From Nemopilema nomurai (Eukaryota > Cnidaria > Scyphozoa > Rhizostomeae > Rhizostomatidae), in the NCBI GenBank assembly GCA_003864495.1, contig ML133365.1, positions 4,260,393-4,324,392 on the forward strand: a stretch of DNA of 64,000 bases, read 5' to 3'. The notes under the pieces are model-generated. The model saw nothing but the letters and a program-made list of their open reading frames with translations, was not told the origin of the DNA and searched no databases. Positions 24,580 through 34,744 of the stretch are shown here, one piece after another (position 1 is the stretch's first letter; every line of letters begins with the position of its first letter). The translations under genes and the position numbers were made by a program.

Positions 24580-24808
24580 ATTAAAACTGATAATATGAGG
24601 AGTAGTTGTCCATGTGTTGTTGACCCTGAATATTTGTGTAGTTAGCTTGCTGTGGTGAGGTTTGAAAAGGCTGTTGAGGTTGAGGTTGTGTTCGTGCGGC
24701 CATTAAAAGTTGCATAAGTTTTAGTTCGTGCTGTCTGGATTTTTCAGCTTCTTCCCTGGCAAAGTTTAAAAAATCACTCATAGGATCTTTTTCAACTATT
24801 GTCTTTCA
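24580..24808 (-). pseudogene. C-terminal tail of the Myb-like gene cut off by two stop codons
   Basis: Directly after the Myb-like gene's stop the frame continues. Two consecutive TGA codons are followed, in the same frame, by about 75 open codons beginning KTIVEKDPMSDFLNFAREEA, then a Q-rich end. An acidic/basic helix such as FLNFAREEAEKSRQHELKLM is common at the C-terminus of Harbinger Myb-like proteins, where it contacts the transposase. Either the tail has been lost by mutation or it is reached by readthrough or an unseen splice. The conservation is judged by eye only. Confidence 0.5.
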
Positions 24809-26157
24809 TCATGTCATGAGATCATGAAATTGGCTTTCCTTCCTCGTCTTTCTTCTTTTGGCTGGCACAGGAACATAGATCTCTTGAGAGTCAGAAGATG
24901 TTGTAGCTGGCGAATCGGCAGAAGGTTCAAGTGGTTGTTCACTAGATGAAGTGGCAGAGGGTTCAATTGCTTGCTCTGGTTGACATGACTCTCTTGTTTT
25001 TACCAAAGCAAACAATTGGTTAAACCACATACCATATCCACGCTCATCCTGGAAGCGTTTTATCCCACTTCCTGATTTCATTAACATAGCTGCTTTCTTG
25101 CATTCAGCTACTGTCTTCTTAAATTTGGTTCGGAGTTGAACAGCAGTGTAGGTGCAATTTTCATTTCTGTCAGCTGCACGTTTTTTCAATTCAGTGAGTA
25201 CTTTTTCATAGATTTCTGCATTTTTTTGATTTCTTGTGTTGGTGAAGATTAGTTTTTTCTTAAAGTATTCGTCATTAGCAATTATGTCAACAAGATCATT
25301 AAGCAAACTTTCTGGCCATTGTGCCTTTCTACCTGGCCTTTTCTTTGTTTTGTGCCTCTTGCCTTTGATTGTATTAAGCAAAGCATCATCTCCATCTCCA
25401 CTTGCCAAGCTTTCATCATCAGTTTCATTATCAAAAGCTGTAGCTTCCAACCTGAAAGTGAAAATAACCATTTTTAGGATTCTGTCTGCTTGACAATTTT
25501 CATGGTTATTTATTTACCTGTACATTCACAAATCTAATTGCACTACTCAGCTAATATCTGAAGCTGTCCACAAAGCTATGGTTTTTCAGACAAAGTTTCC
25601 ACATCCTGGTTTCAATTGTCTTTTACCACATGATACTGAGGGGTTGGCAGTTAAGATTCCTATCATTGGAGAGATGAGTTAAATCATGAATATTTTGATA
25701 TTGTTGAGGTTGGGCTGATGTTGGAATTGTCAGTATTGTAGGCTGACCTAATAAAGGCAAAATTTATCATAGTTGGAAAAACTATAGACATACAGCTGCA
25801 ATGTTGTACAATCGTGATCATTTGTGGCTTAGTTAGTTACTACAATACGTTGCTGCAGATATTCCTAATATGCAAAGTCGCACGTCAAGGTATTTTATTG
25901 ACACAAAATACAAACCTTGATAATGTTTTCGGGGTTGTTTTGCCCACGATTCTATCCTTTAGGCCAACCACTCCTTCGTTTGAACATTCGTTGCAGTATC
26001 CAACGCTTCTCCCAGCCAACCATCCTCGAATTTCTTCATTGTCCTCGGGACGACTGCATATGTTACATATGGGAACACCGCACTGTATACAAATATACTT
26101 TGTTTCTCTTGTCATACAGCTATGACAGAAGTCGCATTTTGGAGCACAAGAAGCCAT
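24809..26157 (-). CDS. Harbinger accessory protein: Cys-rich zinc module plus Myb/SANT-like (trihelix) domain (2 exons)
   Basis: Minus-strand exons 26157-25916 and 25451-24809 join in phase (AG|G) into 294 residues. Exon 1 encodes a compact Cys/His-rich module (CxxxCDFCHSC, then CIQCGVPICNIC, then CNEC), suggesting two bound zinc ions. Exon 2 encodes an acidic linker, a basic stretch, and a Myb/SANT-like trihelix domain (WPESLLNDLVDII ... LRTKFKKTVAECKK ... GYGMWFNQLFALV), then a Pro/Ser-rich linker and a nuclear-signal-like KRRKTRK. Partner proteins of HARBI1 transposases typically carry the trihelix domain, bind the element ends and carry the transposase to the nucleus. The zinc module fused in front is less usual. 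It is convergent to the transposase gene. Confidence 0.85.
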
Positions 26158-26298
26158 TTCTGTTCGTTGTGAATTTGTGTTGGCGCCGAATGCCAAGTCG
26201 AAGAAATATCATTTTGCGCACGCGCCGGCCTCGTTTGAGAACGGAATTAATTTCTAAAATGTATTCGTAATTTATGAATTGAATTCGGCGCATGAGAA

Positions 26299-26467
26299 GA
26301 GCGACGTTTAACTTGACGTCGCTCCAGCGTCGCATAATGCGACAGGATCTGTCGCTCCAAATACATTCTGCTGCACCTAATTCAATCTGCCGAACTTAAT
26401 CAAGTTAAACGTCGCTCTTCTCATGCGCCTAATTCAACAATTAGGTTCGGCGCATGAGAAGAGCGAC
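26299..26467. promoter_or_regulatory. Right subterminal cluster of GTCGCTC heptamers
   Basis: Five copies of the same heptamer in either orientation lie at 26299, 26318, 26351, 26411 and 26461, mirroring the left end. These are candidate binding sites for the element's own DNA-binding proteins. Confidence 0.6.
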
Positions 26468-26481
26468 GTCTAACTTAGGCC
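26440..26481 (-). repeat. Right terminal inverted repeat of the Harbinger element
   Basis: 42 bp identical to the reverse complement of the left end. It is adjoined on its inner side by a second inverted copy of the first part of the repeat (about 26403-26430), so the right end can fold into a long hairpin. Confidence 0.95.
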
Positions 26482-27583
26482 TGATTCCGCTTTCGTGAAA
26501 GAGGAAACTCTGTTGTGGACACTGCGGTTTCAGGGGGTAGTTTTGTCGACTGGATCATCTTCTGGGACAGGGTCTGTCAGACTTGCCAGAGCAAACATTC
26601 AAGCAAGTGTACAACAAAATGTCATCACCGCGTTACATGTTGAAGTTCCATTTTGCTTTAAATATTTCAGAACATGCGCCCAGCTCAAGAATCAAGATAA
26701 AAGAATCCTCTTTGTTTTTGCTGCTCTCAAAACAAAGCTTCGTGTTCTGTCCGGAGCCAGGGTCGTTGACAGAACTCTGGGGCGGGCCCTTTTGCGCCGC
26801 AGTCGAAATGTTTAACTGTAAGACCTATATTTTTGCGGGCCCCGGACTTTTACGCCGTTTGAGCCTTTGTCATTGTGGCTTGAGGTGAAATCTTTTTTAC
26901 GGTCTCTGCTCGGGGATGGTTAATCTGTAAACTGTTCCAGTTCATAGATTAAGAATTTCTCAAACTTTGGCCCCTGTTTGCTTCATTACTTCACTACTTG
27001 ATAAAATTGTAAGGAATCCTAAGTCTAAAATTAGTTACACAACCATTTGTAACGTTTTTTCGCTGTATTTTAAAGCCTATTTAACATCCAAACGCTCACA
27101 AGATCAATTTACAGAATCACGACTGAGTCATGTGTTTTTGTGAAACGACGAGCCCGCATCTGAACTCAAACAGACAGCGAGTATTTTTTCTAATCCAATT
27201 TACTCCCGAATAGTCATTCATTCGTACCCTACGAACATAGAAAACCAGATTGAGTCGTATGAGGATGTTGCTTATTGCAGAGTGAGCATCTCAAAATTCC
27301 GAAATTCCGCAAGACCATCAAACGATCAACCAAAACTTTTTCATACTCAAGTATGGCTTTGTATCGACTGAAGTAAACCACAGCAATTCTGAAGATGGAA
27401 CACTCAAGCGAAATTGATGACTTACCGTCAAAGTTGAGCTTCGATAACAAACCTTTTACAGGGGGTTTCAACCCCTCTCCTCTGTTGATACAGTAGAAAT
27501 CCTATTTTATCTAAACTGTGCACCGCTATAAAAGTACTGTAACTTTTCATGGAAAGAAGATGTGCACAATCACCTTTTGTAAG
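26482..27583. other. Host DNA between two transposons
   Basis: Begins with the second TGA duplication of the Harbinger element. It is therefore the sequence originally next to the 5' end of the collagen-Ig gene, and its presumed promoter should lie here. Moderately CpG-containing around 26490-26830; no clear exon. The last 8 bp (TTTGTAAG) are the left hAT target duplication. Confidence 0.5.
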
Positions 27584-27787
27584 CAGGGACGTCACTTCAC
27601 TAATATTTTGGGGGGGTGTAAACACTATTGCCCTGCAAAATTTTTTCCTGTAAAACAAGTATAGAAGTACTGTACTTATGTAAGTACTGTGCATATATTA
27701 CATAAGTATATATATTATTTTCAAAAAGCAACACAAACCAACAATCGCAATAAAGAAAGTCAATAATTAGTCTACGTTCACACTTAT

Positions 27788-30700
27788 TTACTTAATTGAA
27801 ATTCTTCTCATTTTTTTTTCGTGCCATACTTTTAATACTTCATCAAGTGGGATAGTGTCTGTTAGGTCTTTCTCACAAGCAAGTAGAATGAGATCATTCA
27901 ATCGTTCATCTTTCATCCTTGATCGCAGCGAATTCTTAACAATCTTAAGTTTGCTAAAGGTTCGCTCGTCTTTAGCCACAGACACAGGTGCTGTAAGAAG
28001 AAGGCTGTAGCATTTGTAAACCGTTGGGAAAAGTCGTCTGTTTTCAAATGAAAATTTGGCAGCCTCTTTGACGGAAGTTGGCTGGATCTGTTGCTGTTCA
28101 ATCATTGACCTGAAAACATCTAGCTCACATAATATAACATCTGCTTCAATATGAAAGCCCGGTGGGAAAAGCTTGCAAAGATCGTGGACTGTTTCTTGGC
28201 TTATCGTTTTGAGTGGTGGCTGCAACGCCATTGCCAATGGCTCAATTTTTTTTAAGCATGCCTTGATATTTTCACCATACTCTGTTATCAGAGAATCGAG
28301 AACAACACACATTTCTGTTCTGTAGAAGGAATTAAATGTGAATTCCGTTGATGTTTCTGGACCGTTGTCAATCTTTCTTGGCTGCAACCTGAGTCGATGT
28401 TTTCTACTAAACTCAGCCGCTGAATCTATTCCATGCTGTTTAGCGCACTCGTTTATAGCATCCAACTCTGCATCCATAGCCTTGTTATCAATGCGAATCT
28501 TCTTAAGATTCTCTACTGTTGCTCCAATTAACTTCATCGCATCTAGGATGTTAAGCTCTTCTGCTTGGAGTTGCATCGTCAAAATCTTTGTTTTCTTCAT
28601 AATTAATCTCATGAACATCAATGCAAAAAGAAAGTCAAATGACTGACACTTTTTCTTTATGCCTTTACCCTTTACTTTTACTTTCATTTCTGTGCTGTCG
28701 TCACTGACAACTTTGTCAATTGCTTTGGGTATGCTTTGTAAACTTCGCCACACTGCTTCTATTGACTCTGAAGAGTAGACCCATCTCGTTTTAGACATGT
28801 TGCGGAGTTTCAAGGAGTACTCATCAACTTCTTGAACTTCTTTATTGTAAATTTTGTTTCGTTTGGAGCTGGCATTGAAGAAAACATATATATCTTGAAG
28901 ATTATCGTACATCGACGTAATTATGGCACTTTGTTTTGCACAATGCTCGTTGAAAGTATTAGATCGATGCCCTTGACATGGAATGTACGGGACTGGTCTT
29001 TCAAGTATATCTTGTAAAACCCTCTGTGCCCCTGCAATTCTCCCAGACATATTATTTGCGAAATCGTATGTTTGGAAGCAGAGATAGTTCACATTAATTT
29101 CATTTGCTTCCAGACACTTGAGAATACATTCTGCTGTCTTATCTCCATGTTTGTCATTGCACTCCTTCATTTCCACGACTCTCTCGCGCGCAATTCCTTT
29201 TTCACCAATATATCTTGCAGCCACAACCATTTGATCCTTATTGCTAACATCGGGTGTTGTATCGGCCGAAACCGACAACATTTTAGCACACTCAATCTCA
29301 TCTTTTATTCTTTCTCTAACATTCTCCCCCAAGATCTCTAAAAGTTCATTTTGTGAATTAGGACTCATGTATTTCGTACTGTAAGGCTTCAATCGTTTGC
29401 TATCAAGCCATTCTTTCATCTGTGGACAGTGCCTGGACAGAAGATTCACAAACTGGACAAAATTGCCGTTCTGGTCTCCTGCGGTGCCTCTGAAAGCAAT
29501 TCCTTGCCTTGCCAATGTTCTAGCTATATCAAACAAAATCTTCATTATCGATTTGCATTTTTCTTCGTCAGCCTTCTCCTGAATGATGATGTCCTTCAGA
29601 TGCCTATTCATTTGAATGTCAATATGTCCTTGTTCGACTGAAAACCTAGCAAAATCAGCCAATGCTGCTTGGTGTGCTTCAGAAGAAAAATGCTGAGCAA
29701 GCTTGCCTTTCTTCCCAGTTCCAACACTTTTCATTTTATGCCATGATGCGATACCGTCTATCCAAGCAGTGTCACTTTTCTCGCGACCTGGTCCAACTGG
29801 GAAAATGGAGCAAACGAAACAATATGCTTTGTCGGTCTTTATGCTATATTCCAGATGAGGAAATGATTCATACCATTTAGGATTAAATTGGCAGGTTTTA
29901 TGTCTTGATATGCTGTCATTTTTGGGGTAATTCATAAGCTTTGGTTGATAAGGCCCTGCAGAAATCAAGAATTTCTTTTGATCCTTGTTCAATGTTTTTG
30001 GTCTCTCACCTGGGTCCCGACTTATCAACACACTGTCATCTACATAGGTGGGGCATCCTATGGCAGTTTGCCGATTTTCTTCTTGTTCGATAACAACAGA
30101 ACAATGTTTCACAGTAATTTTTGAAAGTCTCTCGCCTTCTTCTGCTAAACTTCTAGCTTCTAGAGCAAATGTTAATACATCAACATTTTCCACTGATTTC
30201 CATTTGTCCAACAAATTCTGACATTTATGGCCAAGTTTTGAAAAAACCTCTAACTGCCCAGCACAAACCAACCATGTAATATCTTCATTTCCAACCAAAT
30301 CTGTTTTAAAATCTTCTTTGATTGGCATATTTGTATAGTTATCCTAAAATCAGAGAGAAAAACTGTTTCTTCTGCTCCAAAGAGTATACTCTTGTGTGCA
30401 TAATTAACGTAACCCCCGCTCATTAGCCAATTTTGTATACTTTTCCCAATCCCCTTTTATTTATGAATGAATGAACTCACAATTTAATTAACAGTAAATA
30501 AATATTATCATTACCTGTTCTTCGTCATCTGTTGACATAAATTCAGTTTCATCAGAAGAGTAGGTTTCAATTGTAATGTTTTCGATGTCAAAGGAATCAT
30601 TATGCACAGTAGAACATGTGGCCACACAGTTATTGGTCCCATTTCCGCTTAGAACAGTTGCTTCTTGGACATTCGATTGATCAGCTGTGGAGTTACTGAC

Positions 30701-31459
30701 ACCATCCTCAGATTTTGAGCCCTGTATGAAGTTACATAGTTTAATAAAATATAACTTTTCTAAAAATATCGCTATATTCTATCAAAAAGATTTGTTATGT
30801 ATACAAAAATAGTAAAACATACAGCACAGGGAGTCCACTTCGAAGAGTGCTTTCTAAAAATCGTTTCGCAGAGGAAAACGTAGAAAATTTCAAAGGCATT
30901 CATTTAGGAAAGAAACGACTTTTAGAAAGCACTCTTCGAAGTGGACTCCCTGTGCTTATAGTACACATCAGGACACGCAAGCATTGCTTTAAAACTTGGA
31001 AGGACACTTTCGTTTTTAGGGACACCAGAGTAAATTTCTGACATGAGAAATGTAATTCACTTACCATAAATTCAAATGATAATCGTTTCTGAGAAGCTGG
31101 AACGATTTCTAACATTCTTCCCTTTCCATTATGCAATGTTGTGTTGTGTTTTGGGAAATTATCGTTATACAGCTCTCTTTTGCATGCCGAACATTCTATT
31201 TTTCTCCGGTAAGCTCTTTTTCTACTTTGTAAATTCCCTAGTATAAAAGTACGTTGTTAGGTTCAATGACAATCACTAGGGATCATCGAGAAAATTCAAG
31301 GAAAATAAAACAGTCCTTCTGCTTTCGGCTTTGCTACGGTGGCTGTGAAATCCCCACCCTCTCTCTAGGTAGGCCCAAGTCTAAAAAGTAATTTGGAACG
31401 TGAATAATACTGATTTGTAGTTATAATTATTAAATAATAGATCACAACTCACCGCTCAT
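27788..31459 (-). CDS. hAT transposase, ZMYM1-like (4 exons)
   Basis: Minus-strand exons 31459-31453, 31237-31065, 30721-30515 and 30343-27788 have GT/AG borders and compatible phases (1,0,0), giving 980 residues. The tiny first exon encodes Met-Ser plus one base. Exon 2 carries CSACKRELYNDNFPKHN, a zinc-finger-like start. Exon 4 contains, in order, a TTF-type zinc finger (CQFNPKWYESFP ... YCFVCSIF ... HFSSEAHQ), a DUF4371-type core with acidic residues in SADTTPDVS and YDFANNMSG, and the C-terminal hAT dimerisation region (FPTVYKCYSLLLTAPVSVA ... RSRMKDERLNDLILL). No stops or frameshifts interrupt it. It mobilises the surrounding element. The alternative, a domesticated ZMYM1-type gene, is disfavoured by the terminal repeats and target duplication. 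Confidence 0.95.
30824..30955. repeat. Near-perfect palindrome in a hAT intron
   Basis: Arms 30824-30867 and 30912-30955 are 44 bp each and inverted, differing at one position, around a 44-bp loop. The arms begin GCACAGGGAGTCC, and CAGGG resembles hAT ends, so this may be a tiny non-autonomous element nested in the larger one. No clear target duplication was found. It lies between exons 2 and 3 of the transposase gene. Confidence 0.85.
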
Positions 31460-31921
31460 AATGAACTAGCTTAGTTTGCCTCTGCAAATAAGTGTCTCAT
31501 ATCTTCATAAACGTAAACTTTGTCTCTGTTTTGACTTCTGATTTTGAAAATCTGGAAGCTTCTTGTAAAATTATAAATCGGAAATCGCAATCAAACATGC
31601 TGTGTCTGAATGGCAACATGACACTCCGCGTAGAAGTAGACACAGGAATACAAAAACCGGAACATGGAATGGCATAATGGGCACGGAAATAAGAAACTCA
31701 CTTTACAATGCCACAACAAATCGGAAAAACTAACATATGTTTTGGATTTGATAAGAAAGTAAAATAAATTAAGATATTTTGTGAAACTTGATTTCTGATC
31801 TCATTTGCCCTGCGAGAACTACTAATTCCTTCTGCTTTGCCCTGCGAAATGCTGTTTTTCAGGATTGGGGGGGTGAAACACCCCCCCAAACCCCCCCAAT
31901 AGTTACGTCCCTGTTTGTAAG

Positions 31922-32785
31922 AGCAGTAGAAAGTGCAACGTCATCTGGGGAAGGAAATGTTCCTTGAGATTATATGCAAATAGTTTAAATCTTGCTGAAA
32001 ATGGGTGATTGTAGGAATGTGATCGGAAGGCAACTGGCTCATCGAAAAGGGGCATCGGAGTCCTAAATAAATAAATAAAAGAAAGAATCTCTCCCCGGCT
32101 CTCCCGATCTAGCGATTGCCAACTGACTTTTGTTTAAATGGGCATGGTTGTTTTTCGTCGATAAACACTCGCATGCTCTCTGCGGAGGAGAACGTCGTGA
32201 CCAGATTTCCTAACACGATTTTCAGTGACACTTCCATTTCATTCATTTGATTCTGTGTATTAGGGTTTCCTGGTCTCTTCGTGTGAAATTTAGAATAACG
32301 TATGGGTGAATCCTTTGTATAGGGTTTCCCATTATGTAGAAAACGCAGCTCCTAGCTTGTCTATATCTATATGTACAAAAGTACATCCAAGGCAATGCAT
32401 ATTAATCGTAGGTCCCTCAATATGAATCACGATACAAGTTGTACAGTCACAAAAAAATCATTTTCTTTTGGTATCTAGAATTTCCTTGTACACCTTTTCA
32501 GAAACTGTAGCATTGACGGTGACTTTGGCTTTTGGCCTTTGACCCTCCACTCATTGAAGAAGAGACTCTGAGATTACGCAACACACAAGGCCATCTTCAA
32601 ACATGCAGTTTCACCTCCAACTACAAGCTAGGTCTTTGTGTTGGAGGTATGCTTAGCTCTCACGACGTAAACGCTGGATACTGGCATATCTGGTTAAGTG
32701 CTGTACCAGTTGAGCTGGCTTCTTATGAAGAAGAAGCAATGCCAGGGCATTTTTCGAAAATTTAGTGCATTAGCTAGTGAGTTGC
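31922..32785. other. Intergenic, nothing recognised
   Basis: Host sequence between the hAT element and the solo LTR. Open frames are short and none shows a known family. The last four bases, TTGC, are the left LTR target duplication. Confidence 0.35.
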
Positions 32786-33248
32786 TGTCACCGAGAACCT
32801 AGTAACACCTAGAACTTTCTAGACATTGCGTATGGAATACATGATTACCTTGAATTATCTGCCAACATGCTTGCTTATTCGTGATTACGTAATCCCTATA
32901 ATTGTAGTCGCTGAAATCATAATATCGTAGATAGCCATTTAGGCCTATTTATGCTTCACATGTAACGTAGCCTCGTTTTCGTTTACAACTTTCTGAAACC
33001 TTGGGGGTTATCGAGAACATCCTCTAAGGGGTATTTTTAGTAATTTCGTTATTCTTCGTAAAATAATTCATTATTAGTCAGCAATTCTAGCTAGAACAAT
33101 CTGTGGAAAAAGTATAAAAACAGACGAGCATTATCGGAACGTCTCAAGGTATCAAGTATTCAATTAGCGAGAGTGGACTGATTAATTCTGTGAGTTTATT
33201 TCTGTGAGAGGTTATTGTCGTGGAGAACTAAAAAAAAAATCCCTGACA
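32786..33248 (+). mobile_element. Solo LTR (463 bp) of an LTR retrotransposon
   Basis: It starts TGTCACCGAGAACC and ends AATCCCTGACA; the terminal TGTCA/TGACA are inverted copies as in Gypsy-type LTRs. A TTGC direct repeat flanks both sides (32782-32785, 33249-33252). A TATA box (GTATAAAAACAG, about 33107-33120) sits where an LTR promoter should be. No gag or pol coding sequence is adjacent, so this is probably a recombination remnant. The assignment rests on termini only; a second LTR copy was not seen. Confidence 0.6.
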
Positions 33249-34744
33249 TTGCCCCACTTGGTTGAAAAGCCTATCCAATTGATGAGCCAAGAAATATAAA
33301 CTGTCGTAAAATTATTAGCTCTAGGTAAAGAAATAAAAACAAGGAAAGGCTTTAGATATCTAAGCTATGATATCGATAAGTTTGATTAACATTCATGTAA
33401 TATGTTCGATATCAAGTAGCCTTTAGGATGATTAAAAACTCTGGTCATGTCACCTGGATATATTTCTGTGACAAATACTATTTATACATTATATATATTG
33501 TAAATTATATTTAATATTATGTTTATAGTTTATTTTGGATTTCATTGCTATTGGTTTATTGCATGTGATTTGGTTAAGAGTCAGTTCAACTTCAAAGCTG
33601 TATAAACAATAATGTTTTTCAAAGAAGTTTTGAAACGAAAAAATATATGTCGGCTGCTTTTCCAGCATGGATCAGACAGGATTTAGGTGTGGGATGTTCT
33701 TTACGCCTTTTATGGTACCATGCGACATTGCGTCAGTATCTTGGATGACGTCCTACTTTGCGACCAATATCATTTGTCGTTAAACAGGAGATTCACCTTC
33801 TGAAGTGTTGGTTTTGATGCCAACAAGCCAAGAGGGCAAATAATTATATCCAGACTATCAAGTTTGTTGCACTTTTCATAGGTGTGTCTTGGTTGCAACC
33901 GGAACATGCAATGCTGCACTTATTGCCCACTGTTGTTCGTGACAAGATAGTCTGATGTTTATCGGTGCCTCCTTTGACATGTGATATTTTAAGCCGAATC
34001 AGATTTGCAGTTCGATCGCGTGGGCATTGGCGTATCTGCATCGGCCATTGTAGTTTATTTCCTCTGACGTCATAAACAGTCCTTTCGAAAGGGGTGTGTG
34101 ATAGCGTGGGATTTGAAACGTGAAGTATCCACCTTCTCACGTGACTAATCCACTCTTCTCATGTGAGTCTACATTTCCCATAGAGACATGACAAAGCTGT
34201 GTCGCTTTATTGCTAATAATAATGATAATAATCACTTGCATCAATGCTACTTCAGCAAGCTTTGCCCGTATCATAATTTTAAAATTGGAGTAAATTGAAT
34301 TGGCTCTTTGCAGAAATTATTGAAAAACTTGCATTGCATTTGCGGAAATTTAAATTCCTTTCGTCATCTAAAAATCGACCGAAACTTAAAAGATGTCCTG
34401 GCAAGCTTGATAAGCAAGGGGATTTGCGGCAGACTAGGTAGCACAAATATTTAGCAAATGGCTTTGTTCAAAGTTTGCACAGATATTTGCAGGCAAATAT
34501 GGCCTAGGTAGTCGATTGGAAAAGTATCAGTCAATTATTGGTTCCAACAAATGTTGAGGACTTGCAGCTTTCTTCAAACCTTTAGAGACAAATGACATAA
34601 CGTTGTTATGGCAATAGCTCGCAAATAGAGTACTTAGAATAATCCGGATCCCAAAGGAACAATCAACTAATGAAATTGGTATCGGATCATTGTTTACGTA
34701 AAGTCAGGGTGATTAATTGTGTAGTGATGACAATAAACAAACAG
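33249..34744. other. Intergenic, nothing recognised
   Basis: About 1.5 kb with no supported coding frame. Any upstream exon and promoter of the next gene should be here. A minus-strand open frame at 33844-34140 shows no family features. A TGACGTCA-like site is present near 34068. Confidence 0.35.

Larger units (their letters stand above)
22544..26481. mobile_element. Complete PIF/Harbinger DNA transposon (3938 bp)
   Basis: The ends are perfect 42-bp inverted repeats (22544-22585 and 26440-26481) beginning GGCCTAAGTTAGACGTCGCT, flanked by the 3-bp direct duplication TGA (22541-22543 and 26482-26484). Three-base duplications are typical of the superfamily. Inside are a HARBI1-type transposase (plus strand) and a convergent Myb/SANT-type partner gene (minus strand), the standard pair. 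Identical ends and an intact transposase frame argue for recent insertion. Confidence 0.95.
27584..31913. mobile_element. Complete hAT DNA transposon (4330 bp)
   Basis: The ends CAGGGACGTCACT and, inverted, CAGGGACGTAACT match the hAT consensus start CAGGG. They are flanked by a perfect 8-bp direct duplication TTTGTAAG (27576-27583 and 31914-31921). Both ends continue into G7 runs followed by GTGT and nearby GCCCTGC motifs. The element encodes an intact multi-exon ZMYM1-like transposase on the minus strand, so it may be autonomous. Confidence 0.96.

Noticed and set aside
32660..32710. tRNA-like segment
   Set aside because: Short self-complementary stretches only; no cloverleaf could be drawn.
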